Numbered from the stretch's first letter, positions 10,690-23,774 are shown. The stretch is DNA of 64,000 nucleotides from Cryptomeria japonica (GCF_030272615.1 NC_081412.1:481102872-481166871); one strand, 5' to 3'. Notes: generated by a model not told the origin, from the letters alone. Numbers and translations: made by a program.

Positions 10690-13600
10690 TCACTGAGACC
10701 CCCCAAGGACAACTTCCTTCACCCCAAGCATAGAGCGCAACTGAAGATAGCGCGGAGATGCCAAAGGTTTAGTGAAGATGTCTGCAACTTGCTCCTCTAT
10801 AGGAATATACTCTAAGATGAGAGAATCGTCCTGAATCAACTGTCTGATGAAGTGCATGTGGATTTCAATGTGCTTACTCCGCTGATGTTCCACTGGGTTG
10901 CGAGAAATATGAATGGCACTCTGATTGTCGCACCAAAGAGTAGTGGGAGAATCTGGAGGAAACCCAAACTCTGTCATCAACTGCCGAAGCCATAAAACCT
11001 CCTAACTGGCTAACACTGTTGCACGGTACTCAGCCTCTGTAGATGATAATACAATAGCAGACTGCTTCTTGCAAGACCATGTAATAGGACCAGAACCAAG
11101 GCAAAAAACGAAGCCAGAAGTAGACTTCTGATCATTGACATCACCAGCCCAATGAGAGTCAGTGAAGCCAATGATGTGAGGGGATCCTGAAGTGTAGTGA
11201 ATGCCATAATGTGTGGTGCCCCGAATGTACCTCAAAATACGTTTGGCTGCTTACCAATGGCTCTCATGAGGATCATGGGAGAACTGAGAGACAAGGCCAA
11301 CCGCAAAGGAAAGATTAGGACGAGAATGTGTCGGGTACAACAGACTGCCAACCAACTGCCTATATAAAGTGGGGTCTACTGAAGGAGTAGAGCAAGTGGA
11401 AGACAAAACAAGGCCTGACTGAAATGGAGTGGGGGCAGACTTGCAATCAAGCATGCCAAATCGGTAAAGCATATCAAGAGCATACTTCTCCTGAAATATG
11501 GAAATCCCATCCAAAGACTGAATAACCTGTAGACCCAGAAAGAAGTGCAAGAGACCAAGATCTATTATCTCAAACTGCTCCATCAAAGCTCTCTGTACAC
11601 TCTGATACATGGAGGATGAGCTACTCGTAATGATGAGATCATCTACATATAGCACAAGAATCAAAATATCACCCTCCTGACGCTGAAGATACACTGTGTG
11701 ATTGGAGTGACAGCGTGTGAAGTGAGAGGAAAGCAAAAAAGAGTCCATCTTCTCATACCAAGCCCGAGGGGCTTGTTTGAGACCATACAATGAACGTCGA
11801 AGTCTGCAAACCAAAGAAGTGTCCTGCACAAATCCCTGAGGCTGCTCCATATAGATCTCCTCATGTAGGTCTCCATGCAAGAAGGCACTCTTCACATCCA
11901 TCTGAAACACTGTCCATCCCTGTGAAGCTGCAAGTGAAAGTACTAGGCGGATAGAATTCATCTTGGCGATAGGAGCAAAGGTCTCAGAGTAGTCAATACC
12001 CTCTACCTGAGAAAACCCCTTCACAACAAGACGGGCCTTATACTTATCAATAGAACCATCTACAGCATACTTGGTATGATACACCCACTTGCACCGAACC
12101 AACTTTTTTCCCTTAGGAAGAGGAAAAAGATCCCAAGTATGATTCTTCATCAAAGAAGAATACTCCTCATCCATGGCCCTATCCCACTCAAGGTGTCTTG
12201 TCACCTCTGAAAAATTTTGAGGATCATCTGAAAGGGCATGACTCAAAAGACTAGAACTAGATGTTTGAGCACGAGTGCGACGAGTATCTGAAGGATCACC
12301 TACCAAAGAACCAGCTGCATCAACAGTATCACGGGCCCACTTCAGCAAAGACAGAGCAACTGGTGGTGGTGGAGATGGTGGATCATCATCTACATCATCC
12401 TCAAGAGATAAGTAATCCTCAAGAGATGAAGAGGAAGGAGTAGGCAATGAGGGAGAAGCTAGTGATGGAGAATCCATCTGAGGATAGCACTCATCAAACT
12501 GGACATCCCGCCGAAACAAGACCTCTCTGGAATCAGGATCAAACAACCTGTATGCCTTAACATCCTCACAGTAGCCAACAAATATGAGTGGTCAGCTCTT
12601 CCTCTCCATGGCATTCCACTGAGCATCAGGAATAAATGCCCAAGCCTTACTACCAAAAACTCAGAATGTAGAAACATCAGGCTTGACATGGGTCCAAGCC
12701 TCCTTAGGAGTCATATGTCGCAATGCCTTATAAGGCATCCGATTTTGAATATAATTGGCACAATTGACTGCCTCAGCCCAAAATGAAGAACTCATAGCTT
12801 GAGACTGTATCATACAATTTGCCATCTCCCGTAAGGTTCTGTTCTTTCTCTCAGCAACACCATTCTGCTGAGGGGTGTAAGGAACTGTAAACTGATGCTG
12901 TAAACCATGCTCAGTGCAAAAATCTCTGAAAGCCTGATTTACATACTCCCCCCCATTATCAGTGTGTATCCGCCTGATAGAAAGTCCAGATTGCTTCTCC
13001 ACAAATGTCTTAAAAATCCTGAATGAGTCAAAGACATCAGACTTGTACTTAAGAAAGTACACCCATGTACGTCTGGAGAAGTCATCAATAAAAGTGAGTA
13101 CATAACGGGCCCCTGAAAAGGAAGGAGTCAGAAAGGACATAAGATCACTGTGTACCAACTCTAGGGCTGCCCTAGCACGAGAGGCTCGACCCTTAGGAAA
13201 AGGATCTCGATGATGTTTGCCAAGGACACAACCACGACATACACCATCCGTACAAGAAATCTGTGGAAGCCCAATCACAAGTGCCTGTGTACTCATTTGC
13301 TGTAGATATCTGTAATTGACATGGCCAAAACGCTCATGCCAAAGCCTGCTCACTGAATCTGCATGTGCTATAAGAGAGGAACCACCAGTGTCTGAACTCT
13401 CAAAGCCATCAAAACTATATAAGTGAGATGCAGAATCCACACTCCCAATAGCCACAACCAAGTCAGGATCATGAAGATCTCGAATAACCACATCATGAGG
13501 TGAGAACTCAACTGTCTTACCAGAGCCAGAGTGGCAAATCTGATAAATGGATAGAAGGTTTGTTGAAATGTCAGGAACCAAAAGCACATCCTGAAGACAA

Positions 13601-14718
13601 CCACCATCCAATGAAATAGTACCAGAACCCTGAACAGAAAGTTATGCTAAGTCACCAACTGCAATATGTCTAGTGCCGGTAGGGGCAAGAGCGGTGACCA
13701 AATCCTCTATGTGTGTCATATGGTGAGAGGCACCAGAATCTAGAATCCAAGTGGATGCGGAGGGCAATGCTCATGCAGAAAGAGCATGACCTTTCCCTGT
13801 GGGCTGTGAAGGAGGCTGTGGTGCACTGATATTATGTTGCTACATGGCTTCCTCCAAAGCCTCTAAACATTTCCAACACTTGGAAACGGGATGTCCTTCC
13901 TTGCCACAAAAACTGCAAGGATCACCTGATTTCTTCTTAGTCTTGGAGGAAGACTCACTAGACTTTGAAGATTTGCCCTGTTTAGAATTGGACTGTGGTT
14001 TTGAATCAAACTTAGGTGGTGGCTTGGAGGGATTCTCACTAGCCTCTGAATCTTTCTTAGGCTTCGGTTTCTGCTTCTATTTTCCTTTGGAGGACTGGGC
14101 GACCAATGCTTGGTTCTGTGAACTTGAAAGTGAATCCAACTGCTTAAGCTTAGCTTGCTCACGAGTCAGACGATCACAAAAGACCTCAAAAGAAGGCATG
14201 ACATGGCGAGCACCCAAGGCATCCATGATGGAATAGAAGGTCGAAGAGAAGATCTGAAATGGACCCCAAAGCTTGGAGAGGATCAGGAAAATGCACTCTG
14301 TATCAGTCTTAGTCTTACCACAACCCTACAAGATAGATCGTTGTTGTTTGAACTTCATCAAAAAATCCTCAATAGAGGGAAATGAATCAGGTACCAAGGT
14401 AGTTAACTCTGCCTCAAGCTGCAAAGCTCTGAACTCGTTAACAGTACCATAAAGTCCATCAAACTTGGTCCAAATGGTTCGAGGTGTGAGACAACCCTCA
14501 AGATGAAACTGGAGACTGTGGAAAATGTGTAAAGCCATCAATCCCATAGCCTGATCCATATTGTTCCTGTGCTGCATAACCTCAAAGGGACGTGTCAACT
14601 GAGGTTGAATCTCATCCAAACAGGACCATAACCCTCTAGACTGGAGAAGAGTCATCATGCGACCCTTCCAAGTGTGGTAATTATGCGGTGTGAGAGAGTC
14701 AATAGGTTTGTCGGCCAT
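10690..14718 (-). pseudogene. Ty1/copia gag-pol polyprotein of element D (single frame, nonsense codons only)
   Basis: All parts lie in one frame over 1,343 codons, with no frameshift and nine in-frame stops (14326, 14077, 13840, 13771, 13642, 12661, 12592, 11251, 11002). In order: gag (L-T-P-H-N-Y-H-T-W-K-G-R), CCHC knuckle C-S-F-C-G-K-E-G-H-P-V-S-K-C near 13910, protease W-I-L-D-S-G-A-S-H-H-M, integrase with H-S-D-L, H-T-D-N-G-G-E-Y and N-G-V-A-E-R-K (D, D and E kept), RT with Q-M-D-V-K-S-A-F-L-H-G and L-Y-V-D-D-L-I, and RNase H ending in D-I-F-T-K-P-L-A. Several stops fall where the family has Gln or Arg, as expected from C-to-T change. Gag-pol in one frame is normal for this superfamily. 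Confidence 0.93.
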
Positions 14719-15888
14719 CCTGTGAACTGTGCCTCAACTGCTCTGAATGTTTTAATTATTATTAAGTGGTTTTTCAGAACTAGACAGAAGATGCAGAAGG
14801 GGTTTGATTGTTTTGTATTGGTATTTGTATATTCTGGTTTTCTGATGTAAATAACAAAAAGCAAGAGAAAAACACCCCCCACAATGCAAAAAACTAATCC
14901 CCAGTACAAACTGAAAGCCAGAAAATGATAGAAAGCAGTAATGGGTTGAGATAAAATTTGGAGCACCTAAACAATTTACTGATGAAATAGACTATAGATC
15001 TGGAAAGAGCACAGAACCACCTTTCTGACGCCTATTCGCTTTCGAAAAATGGAGCAAAAACGAGCAAGTTATGCCCCTCGGAGTGCGAAAAGGCTCATCA
15101 GACTTTGACTACGAAAAAATGCAATCAAACTGGATAAATTTGAAAAAAATCCTGACCATTAGAACGGGCTCGGAGGTAGCTTTCCAACGCCTATTTGTTT
15201 TCGAAAAACGAAGATCGGACGCCCAAGTTATGCCCGATTTTGTAAAACAGCTCCAAAAAACTCAGATAGGCCCTTTCAGCCCTCAAGGGCTAAAAAAAAT
15301 AAGCCCCTGGTCTTGCTGGGCGACCAGGGGCTAGCGCTGGTGGCTGGCGGCGCGGTGGCGGCACAGGGGCAGCGGCGGCAGAGTGGCGGCACGTGGGCGG
15401 AGCGTGGGCTGGGCGCGAGCGGCGCATGGGCTACGGGCTGCGCCGGCGGGCGGCGAGCGGCATAGCGGTGGCTGCTGGGCCGCGGCCAGTGGTTACCACC
15501 GGTGGCGGTGGCCGCCGAGCTACACACCGGTGGCGCGGGCTCCAAATGGCGGCGCCCGTGTGGTTTAACACACTGCGCATTTTTTTTAATTTTTATTTTA
15601 TTTTTTAAAAAATTTCGCCTCGTTCTGCATGCCCTAGGGCCGTATGGCCTTGGGGCATAAAAAAATTTGCCTTCTGGAGTAACTATGTCCAAATCGGATG
15701 AATTTTATATGAAAATAGGGGTTTTGGGGCTCTACGAGCTCAACGGTGAGGTCCGTTTGGGCTCAAAGTGCACCGAAAAAAAAACCCCCTATTCCAAAAT
15801 AAAAAATAGAAGACAAACACAGATCTGATGCAACCAAAACCTGGATCTCAAAATCTTTCAAAAATCTCAACAAGCTGCAGCAGATCTG
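14719..15888 (-). other. Untranslated leader of copia D with GC-rich segment
   Basis: About 1.2 kb between primer-binding site and gag. Two direct-repeat words (CGCCTATT...CGAAAAA...CAAGTTATGCCC) occur at about 15027-15075 and 15187-15236. At 15300-15570 the composition switches to strongly GC-rich (GGCGGC runs). This starts with a perfect 11-bp stem at 15302-15312/15322-15332. Open frames here (15276-15692 and opposite) come from composition and look non-coding. Confidence 0.6.
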
Positions 15889-15900
15889 GCTCTGATACCA
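15889..15900 (-). other. Primer-binding site of copia D
   Basis: Minus-strand TGGTATCAGAGC directly adjoins the CA end of the 5' LTR; complementary to initiator-Met tRNA. Confidence 0.93.
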
Positions 15901-16217
15901 TGTAGGATTTGAGAAATACAAATCCACAGCACCCAAAGAAACCTGCATGCAAGAAACCTGTCACAGAGAAAGAGAGAGAACGAATACAAGGGTTTTGGCT
16001 CTGACAAAGAGAAAAGATTTATTATCAGAGAAAAATGAATCAAGAGAATGAATAATACAAGAGATCAATCCTTATAAAGGAGATCAACACCAAAAGGAAA
16101 ACCTAACCCTAAGGTGTGTGCATTTAATAATTAAATATTAATTATTAAATGACTAATATGTGCATAGAGGGAAATCTTAAGAGGAGAGTAAAGTTAATTA
16201 ATTACTTTACTCTAACA
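15901..16217 (-). repeat. 5' LTR of copia D
   Basis: 317 bp, same ends as the left copy; right flank TAATA matches the left flank. The promoter of the element should lie here; no motif was assigned. Confidence 0.95.
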
Positions 16218-19200
16218 TAATACCTTTCCTCAGAGCATTGACAATTATAGTTGAATCTCCTTCAATTTCCAAGTTCTTAGCTCCTAGTTTATTGCATAAA
16301 TGCAGACCCTCCACTAGGGCCATAAGTTCTACCCAATTGTTGGTGTTGATGGCAACCGGAGAGGCAAGGGTTTCTAGTTCCTTGCCTTCCCAATTATGCA
16401 CAACGCATCTGATCCCTGCTTTCCCTAGGTTGCCACGGGATGCCGCATCAAAGTTTAGCTTCAACCACCCTTCACTTGGGGGCTGCCATCTGCATGCTTC
16501 CCTTGATCATAGACTTGCAAAAGGACCCTCTCCTACAAAGGGAGGAAAGGATAAGCCTTCCCAGCATTTTTTCATCTTTTCATCCCAATGAGTGATAGAG
16601 GCATTCTTCAATGTGCCTGATGACAGTCGGTTGTTCATGAGCTCAGAGATAGATGACTCTATCCTGTTAATGATTCTAGGAACCTCTAGTTTTTCATTCT
16701 TAAAGAAATGTCTATTTCTCTCCTTCCATAGTTCCCACATAATGGAAGAAGGAAGAGTTGTCCATAAACCTTCAAAGAGACAGCCACACCTAAGGAAAGG
16801 CCATGCCTTGAGCATTCCAAAGATGGTGTGGGGGAAGGCTGCAGACCATTCAAGTTTGTTGGTGAACCGGATCCAGCATTTGTGAGCAAAGGGGCAGTTA
16901 AGGAGGATATGATTGGTGTCTTCCTCCTCTGCCTCGCAAAGAGGACATCTACTAGGGCCCTCATACCCCATCCTCCTGAATTTGTCTGCAGTTAGGATCT
17001 TATTTTGAATCGCTAGCCAAGAGAAGATGCATGCCTTTGGCAGAAAATATTTATCCCAACATAGTTTCAAGGGAAGCTCAATCGTAGGTCTTAAAAAAGC
17101 TTTGGAGATGTGAGAGTACCCATCCCTAGAGTTGTATTCCCCCTTTAGGGAACCGTCCCATATGAGCTTATCCTCTTCATGACTAAAGACTATGTTCCTT
17201 GATTTGAGAATGGTCATAAGAATATGTTTGTCTCTTTCCGAGATAACCTCATCAACCTTCTCGATCCACTGCCAACCAACCCCATCCTCTGAAGGGGAAA
17301 TATAGTTGTTTAATAGGGGGCCTCTGTGAGATTCCAGAAGGAAATGAGTAGCACCAAAGTCATGGATTTTATCAATGGCCTTATACCCACCCCATGAATC
17401 AGACCAGAAAAGGGCTTTATCCCCAGATCCTAGGTTCTAGGTAAGTCTGTCAGAGATAATCCTCCTATAGTCTAGCATGAAATTCCATAGGCAGGACCCT
17501 CTAGGGGAGTTGCTTTCTCTGAAGATTTGGATAGGATCCCCACCATTGAGGTATTTGAGGTGCAGAAGATGAGCCCATTTGAGGTGTGGGGATCTGAACA
17601 ATCTCCAGATCAACTTGGCACCCAAGGCTCTACCCTAATCTCGAAGATTTTTAATGCCAACTCCACCTTCTTCCTTGGGTCTGCATATCTTATCCTAGGA
17701 TATGAGAGATATTTTACAGTTGACATTAGTACCTTGCCAAAAGAAGGTCCTAAGATGTTTGTTGAGCTCGACAAGTTTGGAAGAAGACAGATGTTGATAG
17801 GAGAGCTGGTAGATGGGAATGGCTGACAAGACCGATCTTACCAAGGTTGCCCTACCTGCAGAAGAGATCCATTTTCCTTTCCATGAGTTAATCCTAGACT
17901 TGAATTTATCCACCAATTTGTTCCATAATTTTGAGGGTCTCCTCCCTTTGTCAAGGGGGATACCTAGATATTTAGAAGGGAGGGTACCTTGACTAATCTC
18001 CAAGACATTGTAGATCTTCTTTCCTAAAGTTGGGTCTATGTTGAACATAAAAACTGCAGATTTAGCCAGATTCACCTCTTGACCCGAGGCTAACATATAG
18101 GACTCGAGGATGCCTTTGAAGGCACTTGCTTCTGTCGCACTTCCTTGCCTAAAAATCATCGTGTCGTCAATAAATTGCTAATGGGTGAAAGGAGGGAGGC
18201 TGCTAGTGATGGGGATTCCTTGGACCCCACCCTCCTCTTTGGCTTTAGAAATGGATCTACCAAGAGCTTTAGCCATGATGATGAAGAGGAAGGGGGACAT
18301 TGGATCTCCTTGCCTGAGCCCTCTCGAGCTTCTCAAGAAACCTTTCAGCGAACCATTAACCATAACAGAGAATTTAGGGGTGGAAATACATTCAAAGATT
18401 AGGATGATCCAGGATTTAGAAAGTCCAAAGGCCTCCAAGCATTTACATAGGAAACGCCAATCAGCTTTGTCATAAGCTTTACTAATGTCTAATTTGACTA
18501 GCATGCTTGGAGCCCTATTGAGCTGGACCGAATGAATGGCCTCTTGGGCGATAATAACCCCATCATAGATTGATCTATCCACTACGAAGCCAGTTTATTC
18601 TTCACTAATGATAATGGGGAGTAGATTTTGAAATCTAGTTGCTAGGGTTTTGGTAAGGAGTTTATACAGAGTATTGCAAAGGGCTATTGGTCTGAAGTCA
18701 TTAAAGCTTTCAGGATTTTCTCTTTTGGGGATGAGAACTAGGAAGGTGTCATTGATTTCTTTGAGAATCTTACCAGAGTTCCTAACTCCTTCTAAGGCAT
18801 CTGTGATCTCTGTCCCCATAAAACCCCAACATTTTTGGAAAAAGTTGGTGGCGAAGCCATCCGGACTCGGAGCCTTGTCCAGATTCATCTTCATAAGGAC
18901 AGATTTAACCTCCTCCACAGAGAATTTTTTTAACAGGATTTTATTGTGGTCGTCATTAATGAGTTTTGGAAGATTCTTGATGATGTTGATTTGGCCACTA
19001 AGGTTGAAGCCTTCGGGATTGTTTAAGATTTTATCAAAGAACCTTACTGCCTCGGAGGCAACATCATCCAGTTCAGACAGGATGGAGCCCTGGTAGTTCT
19101 TGATTTTAGAAATACGATTGACCCCTCGCCTCTGCTTGGTGCTATTGTGTAAGAACTTAGTATTTTGGTCCCCATCACTCAACCAGGTCTCCCTTGATTT

Positions 19201-20252
19201 TTGTTTCCAAAATATTTCTTCATTAGACAGAATCTTTTCATACTCAGAGAGTATAGGCTTTTCCTTAAGGGAGAGAGGTTCATCCATTCCCTTCTCAAGA
19301 ACCTCCATGTTAACAATCTTAAGATCATTTTCAATTAAGAGTTTTTTATCGAAAATATTGCCAAAATTAATCCGGTTCCATTCTAGGAGCTTCCTTTTGA
19401 TAAGCTTTAACTTACTTGCAACAATAAATATCTCCAAACCAGAGAAGACAGAGCTTCTCCACCAATTCTCAATTAAGTTTAAAAGGTTATGATCTCTGAA
19501 CCACATGCTCTCAAACTTAAAGGGGCATTTATTAGGGGAGTGGTCAGATAATAAGTTAAGTTGGAGTGGAAAATAATCAGAACCTGATAACAAAAGAGGC
19601 TCTGCGTTCAAGGAGCAATTAAGCTCCACGAGCCCCCCATGGATAAAGAACCTGCCTAATTTCTCAGTGATGTTACAGAAACCAAACCTTCTATTGTTCT
19701 AGGTGAAGGCATTATCTATCGTCTGGATTTCCAACAGGGAATTCCTATTGATCCAATGATTGAAATCTATAGCCGCGGGAGGGAGTTTTTGCTCCCTGCC
19801 CTTTTGTCTGCAATCTTAGTGATAGAGTTGAAGTCTCCACCAATGATGCATACATCATTTGGGAAGCTTCTAAGGAAAAGCTCAAGTTCTGTCCACACCC
19901 TAGCCTTATCCCTATTCTGGATAGGGCCATAAACGTTTATCAGTTTGAACCTAAGGTTATATTTATAGCTTACAACTTCTCCTCCTAACTAGTTTTGCTT
20001 AATCTCTAAAGGTGTAAACCAGATGAATCTAGAGTCCCAAATGATAGCTAAACCCCCTAAGGCCCCTATGGCAGCGAAATACTTTAGCTGTCTAACGCTT
20101 AGCTTTTTCTCAAAAAAGAGAATCTTAGAGGAGTTCATTTTAGTTTCTTGGATTAACATTATGTCTAGTCTAGAATCAGAGATGCGGCGCTTTAAGAAGC
20201 GTTGTTTGTTAGGGGCATTCAGACCCCTAACATTCCATGTAATGATTTTCAT
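16218..20252 (-). pseudogene. LINE C ORF2: endonuclease, reverse transcriptase, zinc region, RNase H (first part)
   Basis: The endonuclease starts at 20252 (M-K-I-I-T-W-N-V-R-G-L-N, then I-Q-E-T-K-M and G-G-D-F-N). One frame change falls near 19700 and the late S-D-H motif reads S-D-Y. RT at 18900-17700 has K-A-P-S-P-D-G-F, L-I-P-K-R, K-L-D-I-S-K-A-Y-D, G-L-R-Q-G-D-P-M-S-P and the catalytic F-I-D-D-T, so the active site is kept. A C-P-L-C-E...H-I-L-L-N-C-P zinc-like region is at about 16950. RNase H starts at 16464 (L-N-F-D-A-A-S, N-W-V-E-L, I-E-G-D-S-T) and is cut by copia D, with its end at 9984-10152. Stops at about 19985, 18597, 18179, 17630, 17437 and 16505 sit in otherwise open sequence. 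Plant L1 lineages with an RNase H tail are known. Confidence 0.9.
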
Positions 20253-22408
20253 GGCTCTGTGGGGAGGAACTTCCCCTCCCCTGCATTAAAAAGATTACAT
20301 ATTTTAGACTGGCCCCTAGCTTCTCCAGCCTTAGATCTTAGTTTAGCAAGGGATCTCCTACCCCTTTTCTTACTGATTTTAGCATAGTCGGGAGAATCTT
20401 TGCTTATATCATAGCTGAGAATGCCTAGAGTGTTTGGGTTATCATTTTCTAAGTTGTCTATTGCTACAAAAAGTTCATCTATTTCTAAGTCTACTCTGGC
20501 AATATCCACTAGATTTTTGACATAGAGATCCCTTTGTCTTTCCAATACCTCATCATCACAAATTTCACCCACCAATTGATCCATGAGGTCATTAACTACT
20601 TCTTCCCCTACAAAATTGGCAATGATGTTAACTTCCCTAGCAACTCGATCACTCTCAGATTCTGAAAATGACTCTGAAATAGCATTCAGAGATGGAGGGC
20701 AAACATTTGTCACCTCTAAGGCCTCCATACTTGAGACTTGAGATATTGGTTGACCTTGGATGGATGCCATACCTGGATTCGGAGGAAGACTATCTTCCTT
20801 TGATTACGCAGAGGAGGAGGTGAGTACCCTTAACGAGGAAGATCTCGAGGGGCTCACCCTTTCTGGAGGGATGAGAGAGCAAGATGAAGGCAAAATAGAC
20901 AATCTGAGCTGCTCTTTCTGAGGGAGCATCTCATGGATTTCACCTTCTTCCAGGTCTCAATCCCCAGGAAATACAGCAGCTAACTATGGATTAATAGATG
21001 GCAAAGGAGGAGGAGGTGGGCCAGATATCTTAACAGGAGAGCTATGAGGGCATAGGTCCGCGGTAAGGTGATTAGGGGCAATATAAGGCAAATAGCCTTC
21101 GAAGGTAAAACCCCCTCCTTCCACAAATCTGAATGGGGTGCTATTAGATTTGAGGACCAGTTCGAGGAAAGGTTTCTCAGAGGGGATCTTCCTCGACATA
21201 GTATCTTCGAAAGAACCATTATAAAAGGGCAGTTCTAGGGTTAAGCAGAGCTTGTCACATTTCACTATTATGGGCTCTAAAGATTTAATATTAATATTCA
21301 TATTAACAATCAAAAGCTGGTTAAAGAAGCTTAGAGCTGATTTCTTAACTTCTACAAATTTGCCTATTTTGTTTTCTATTATTCTTAAAAACTCATTATT
21401 TCACAATTCTATAGGGAAATTATCAAGTGAAATTGCTCTGTTAACCATGCAGGAATTGAATTGAGATGGCAGAAAGAGGGGTTGCCATTCTCGGTAATCA
21501 AACCCTAGGCCCTTGAATGTTAATATATCCCCGTTAAGAAAAGAATTTCTCAAACTCTAATTACCACATTCAATAGCTAAGAAATTGTCAGGAAGGATAT
21601 CAATTTTTACCTGGTTCTTGAGAGAAGCCGACACCCAGTTAGTAATTTGATCCGTCAGGATCCCCTAGCCTTTCCACCGAGCAAATATCATTCGGTCGTT
21701 GCAATGCATTCGATATCTTCCCTGAGTATGGGTGTCAATATCAATGACTATCCTATTAGGGTTAGCTGGAGGCTTTGAGGGTAAAACGACTTATGATGCT
21801 TAACCTCCTCTAAAATGTGATGATTCATGGAAGGGTGACTGTGCAGGGAGATCATGATCTTTGATAATTTACCCATGGATCTCTGAGGAGCAGAGAAAAT
21901 CTTTGACTGGCTAGGTTTTACAAAACCCTCCTCCCGACAGTGATTGGGATTCGGCTTAAGGTAGTTTGGCTGCCCTGATGCCCTGTTGTTTTTGTGGCTC
22001 ACCAAATGCCAATCCCGATCCTAGCCCTTACAAAGAGGACGGGGAGCCCTAACCATATCAGCCATAGAGTATTTAGTTTTTGCAAAGAAGGCTTCTTGAA
22101 CATGGGTCCGAGATATAACCCTGCCAGAATCCTCAATCCCAAGACCCCTTGGAACCCTAGCCGCCTCCTTGCATCTTTGATTTAGAGAAACCGGGATGGA
22201 ATTTTCTCCCGTGGCGTAGGTATTTAGGGCCTCGAATCTATTTGCAGATCCCACCTTGTTACTATGGGCGAATTTTTGAGGTTGTCCTGCTTGCCATGGG
22301 GAGTGCTTGGTGATTGCAATAATTTTCTTTTGCCTTGATCCTTTTGAATTTGCAGTCGCATTTTTCTATAATCCACTTTTCGTGGATCCAAAAATTTGCA
22401 GAGCCATG
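20249..22408 (-). pseudogene. LINE C ORF1 (nucleic-acid-binding protein, disrupted)
   Basis: A long region upstream of ORF2 with the layout of plant L1 ORF1. The middle part (about 21600-20984) resembles the DUF4283 region (F-K-G-L-G-F-D-Y-R-E-W, later L-E-L-P-F-Y-N-G-S-F). The last part (20770-20249) is acidic and helical, then basic (K-K-R-G-R-R-S-L-A-K). I do not see a CCHC knuckle. Start is taken at the most upstream in-frame ATG near 22408 and is uncertain because stops follow. Its stop codon overlaps the ORF2 start as ATGA (20249-20252). A frame change lies between 21750 and 21310. Confidence 0.7.
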
Positions 22409-22432
22409 ATTTCGATTATTATCCTAAGTGTG

Positions 22433-22435
<3 letters not shown>

Positions 22436-22477
<42 letters not shown>
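22436..22477. repeat. (TA)n microsatellite at the 5' junction of LINE C
   Basis: About 21 TA dinucleotides right after the LINE 5' boundary (minus-strand LINE begins GGGCACACTTAGG). Matches the AT tract at the 3' junction. Confidence 0.9.
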
Positions 22478-22481
<4 letters not shown>

Positions 22482-23719
22482 TTTTAGAAAAATTTATTTT
22501 ACATTTTTTTTATTAATATATATATATAGATACATTAATAATTTAATTAATTAAAAAAAACTTTTCTTTTTGCACAGACAGAGGGAAGGGGGCGTGGTCC
22601 ACCCCAGAGCCCATGGCTCCACACAGACTGTCGGGGAGGGCCACGCTAAATAATTTCTTCTTTGTTTTCTTCATTTTTTTTTAACAGCAATTAAAAAATA
22701 TATAAAACCTAACAAAATTTAACAGTAAATTTTTTTTTATTTTTCTTACAAACATGGGAAAACAAAATTACTAAATCAATTTCTTTTTTTTTCTCCAAAC
22801 ACTAAACATAAATAGTCACAGAGGGTAGAATTTCAACTACAATTTTAAAAATTAAAGATAAAAAAAACCAACTTGGTAAGCTTTCCTAGAAGGAATTTTC
22901 GTGAAGAGCACACGAATCCTCCTAAACACAATACCCTTCTACACAGGAAACCAGATTTTCCAAACAAACAAATTCTCCAGCCAAAACCACTTCAAAAACA
23001 GAGAGAACAATTTTTTTTTCCAAAATGCCAAGATCAATAAGCTGGAAAAAAATTTCAAATATAAAGGATTTTTCCCCACAAATATCTTTTTAGGTCAAAT
23101 TCATTTTTTATGAAAATTTGAAAATAAATTTCTTTTTTTCAAACAATACATTGGCATTTACCTATTTTTTAATTTTGAATTCATTTTTTCACACATACTA
23201 AAAAAACAATTTAAACATTTAAAATACATAAAGGTAAAAATGACTTTATCTTTTTTTTTAAACAAATGAAAAAACATAATATAAATCTCATTAATAAATC
23301 AACAATCAATCTTAACTAACCAATTAAAATAATTGATTAATCTATTTAACCACAAAAATGCCCTTAATCATTTATTTCTAACTTAATTTCATAAACGTGA
23401 TATCCATTAATTATTAATAACCATAAGGTATTTATAATTAATTTCTCAATAAAAATCATAAGAAGAGAATAATTTAAATTCACAAACACATAAACGCAAT
23501 CTAACAAAACAAAGCAGAGACATGACCCGCATACCAACATAGGAAAGGTTGATCGACGACTAATAATGCTCACTATCTAACAAGACTAGGGATGAAATTT
23601 AGGGCCTTAAGACTATCTCCTCCACTTCCATCAGATTAATTAGGTACGCTCAGACCTATGGAACCAGGTGAAGTCAGTACCTTGTACGTGTAATTCCTGC
23701 ATCACCGAACCATGCATAC

Positions 23720-23774
<55 letters not shown>

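Larger units (their letters stand above)
10153..16217 (-). mobile_element. Ty1/copia LTR retrotransposon D, complete but defective
   Basis: It is 6,065 bp with two 317-bp LTRs (10153-10469 and 15901-16217) that differ at about 4 sites by eye (near 98.7% identity). It is flanked by a perfect TAATA duplication (10148-10152 and 16218-16222). The primer-binding site abuts the right LTR and a polypurine tract abuts the left one, so transcription runs right to left. Protein order gag, protease, integrase, RT, RNase H is diagnostic of Ty1/copia. It sits inside the RNase H of LINE C and is the youngest layer of that nest by position. Confidence 0.95.
7033..22435 (-). mobile_element. LINE C: near full-length plant L1-type LINE, interrupted by copia D
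   Basis: From right to left: 5' end at a TA tract, ORF1 (22408-20249), ORF2 with endonuclease, RT, zinc-binding region and RNase H (20252-9984, split by D), then a 3' UTR of about 2.95 kb ending ...TTTTATCGATCA next to an AT tract. Removing D plus one 5-bp target duplication leaves about 9.3 kb. The RNase H halves then rejoin in the same frame. The ORFs hold about one frameshift each plus several stops. The long 3' UTR is unusual for a LINE. Confidence 0.85.

Noticed and set aside
15276-15692. Open frames on both strands in the GC-rich leader of copia D
   Set aside because: Frames are open because of composition; low-complexity peptides, no domain, and the region is leader sequence.
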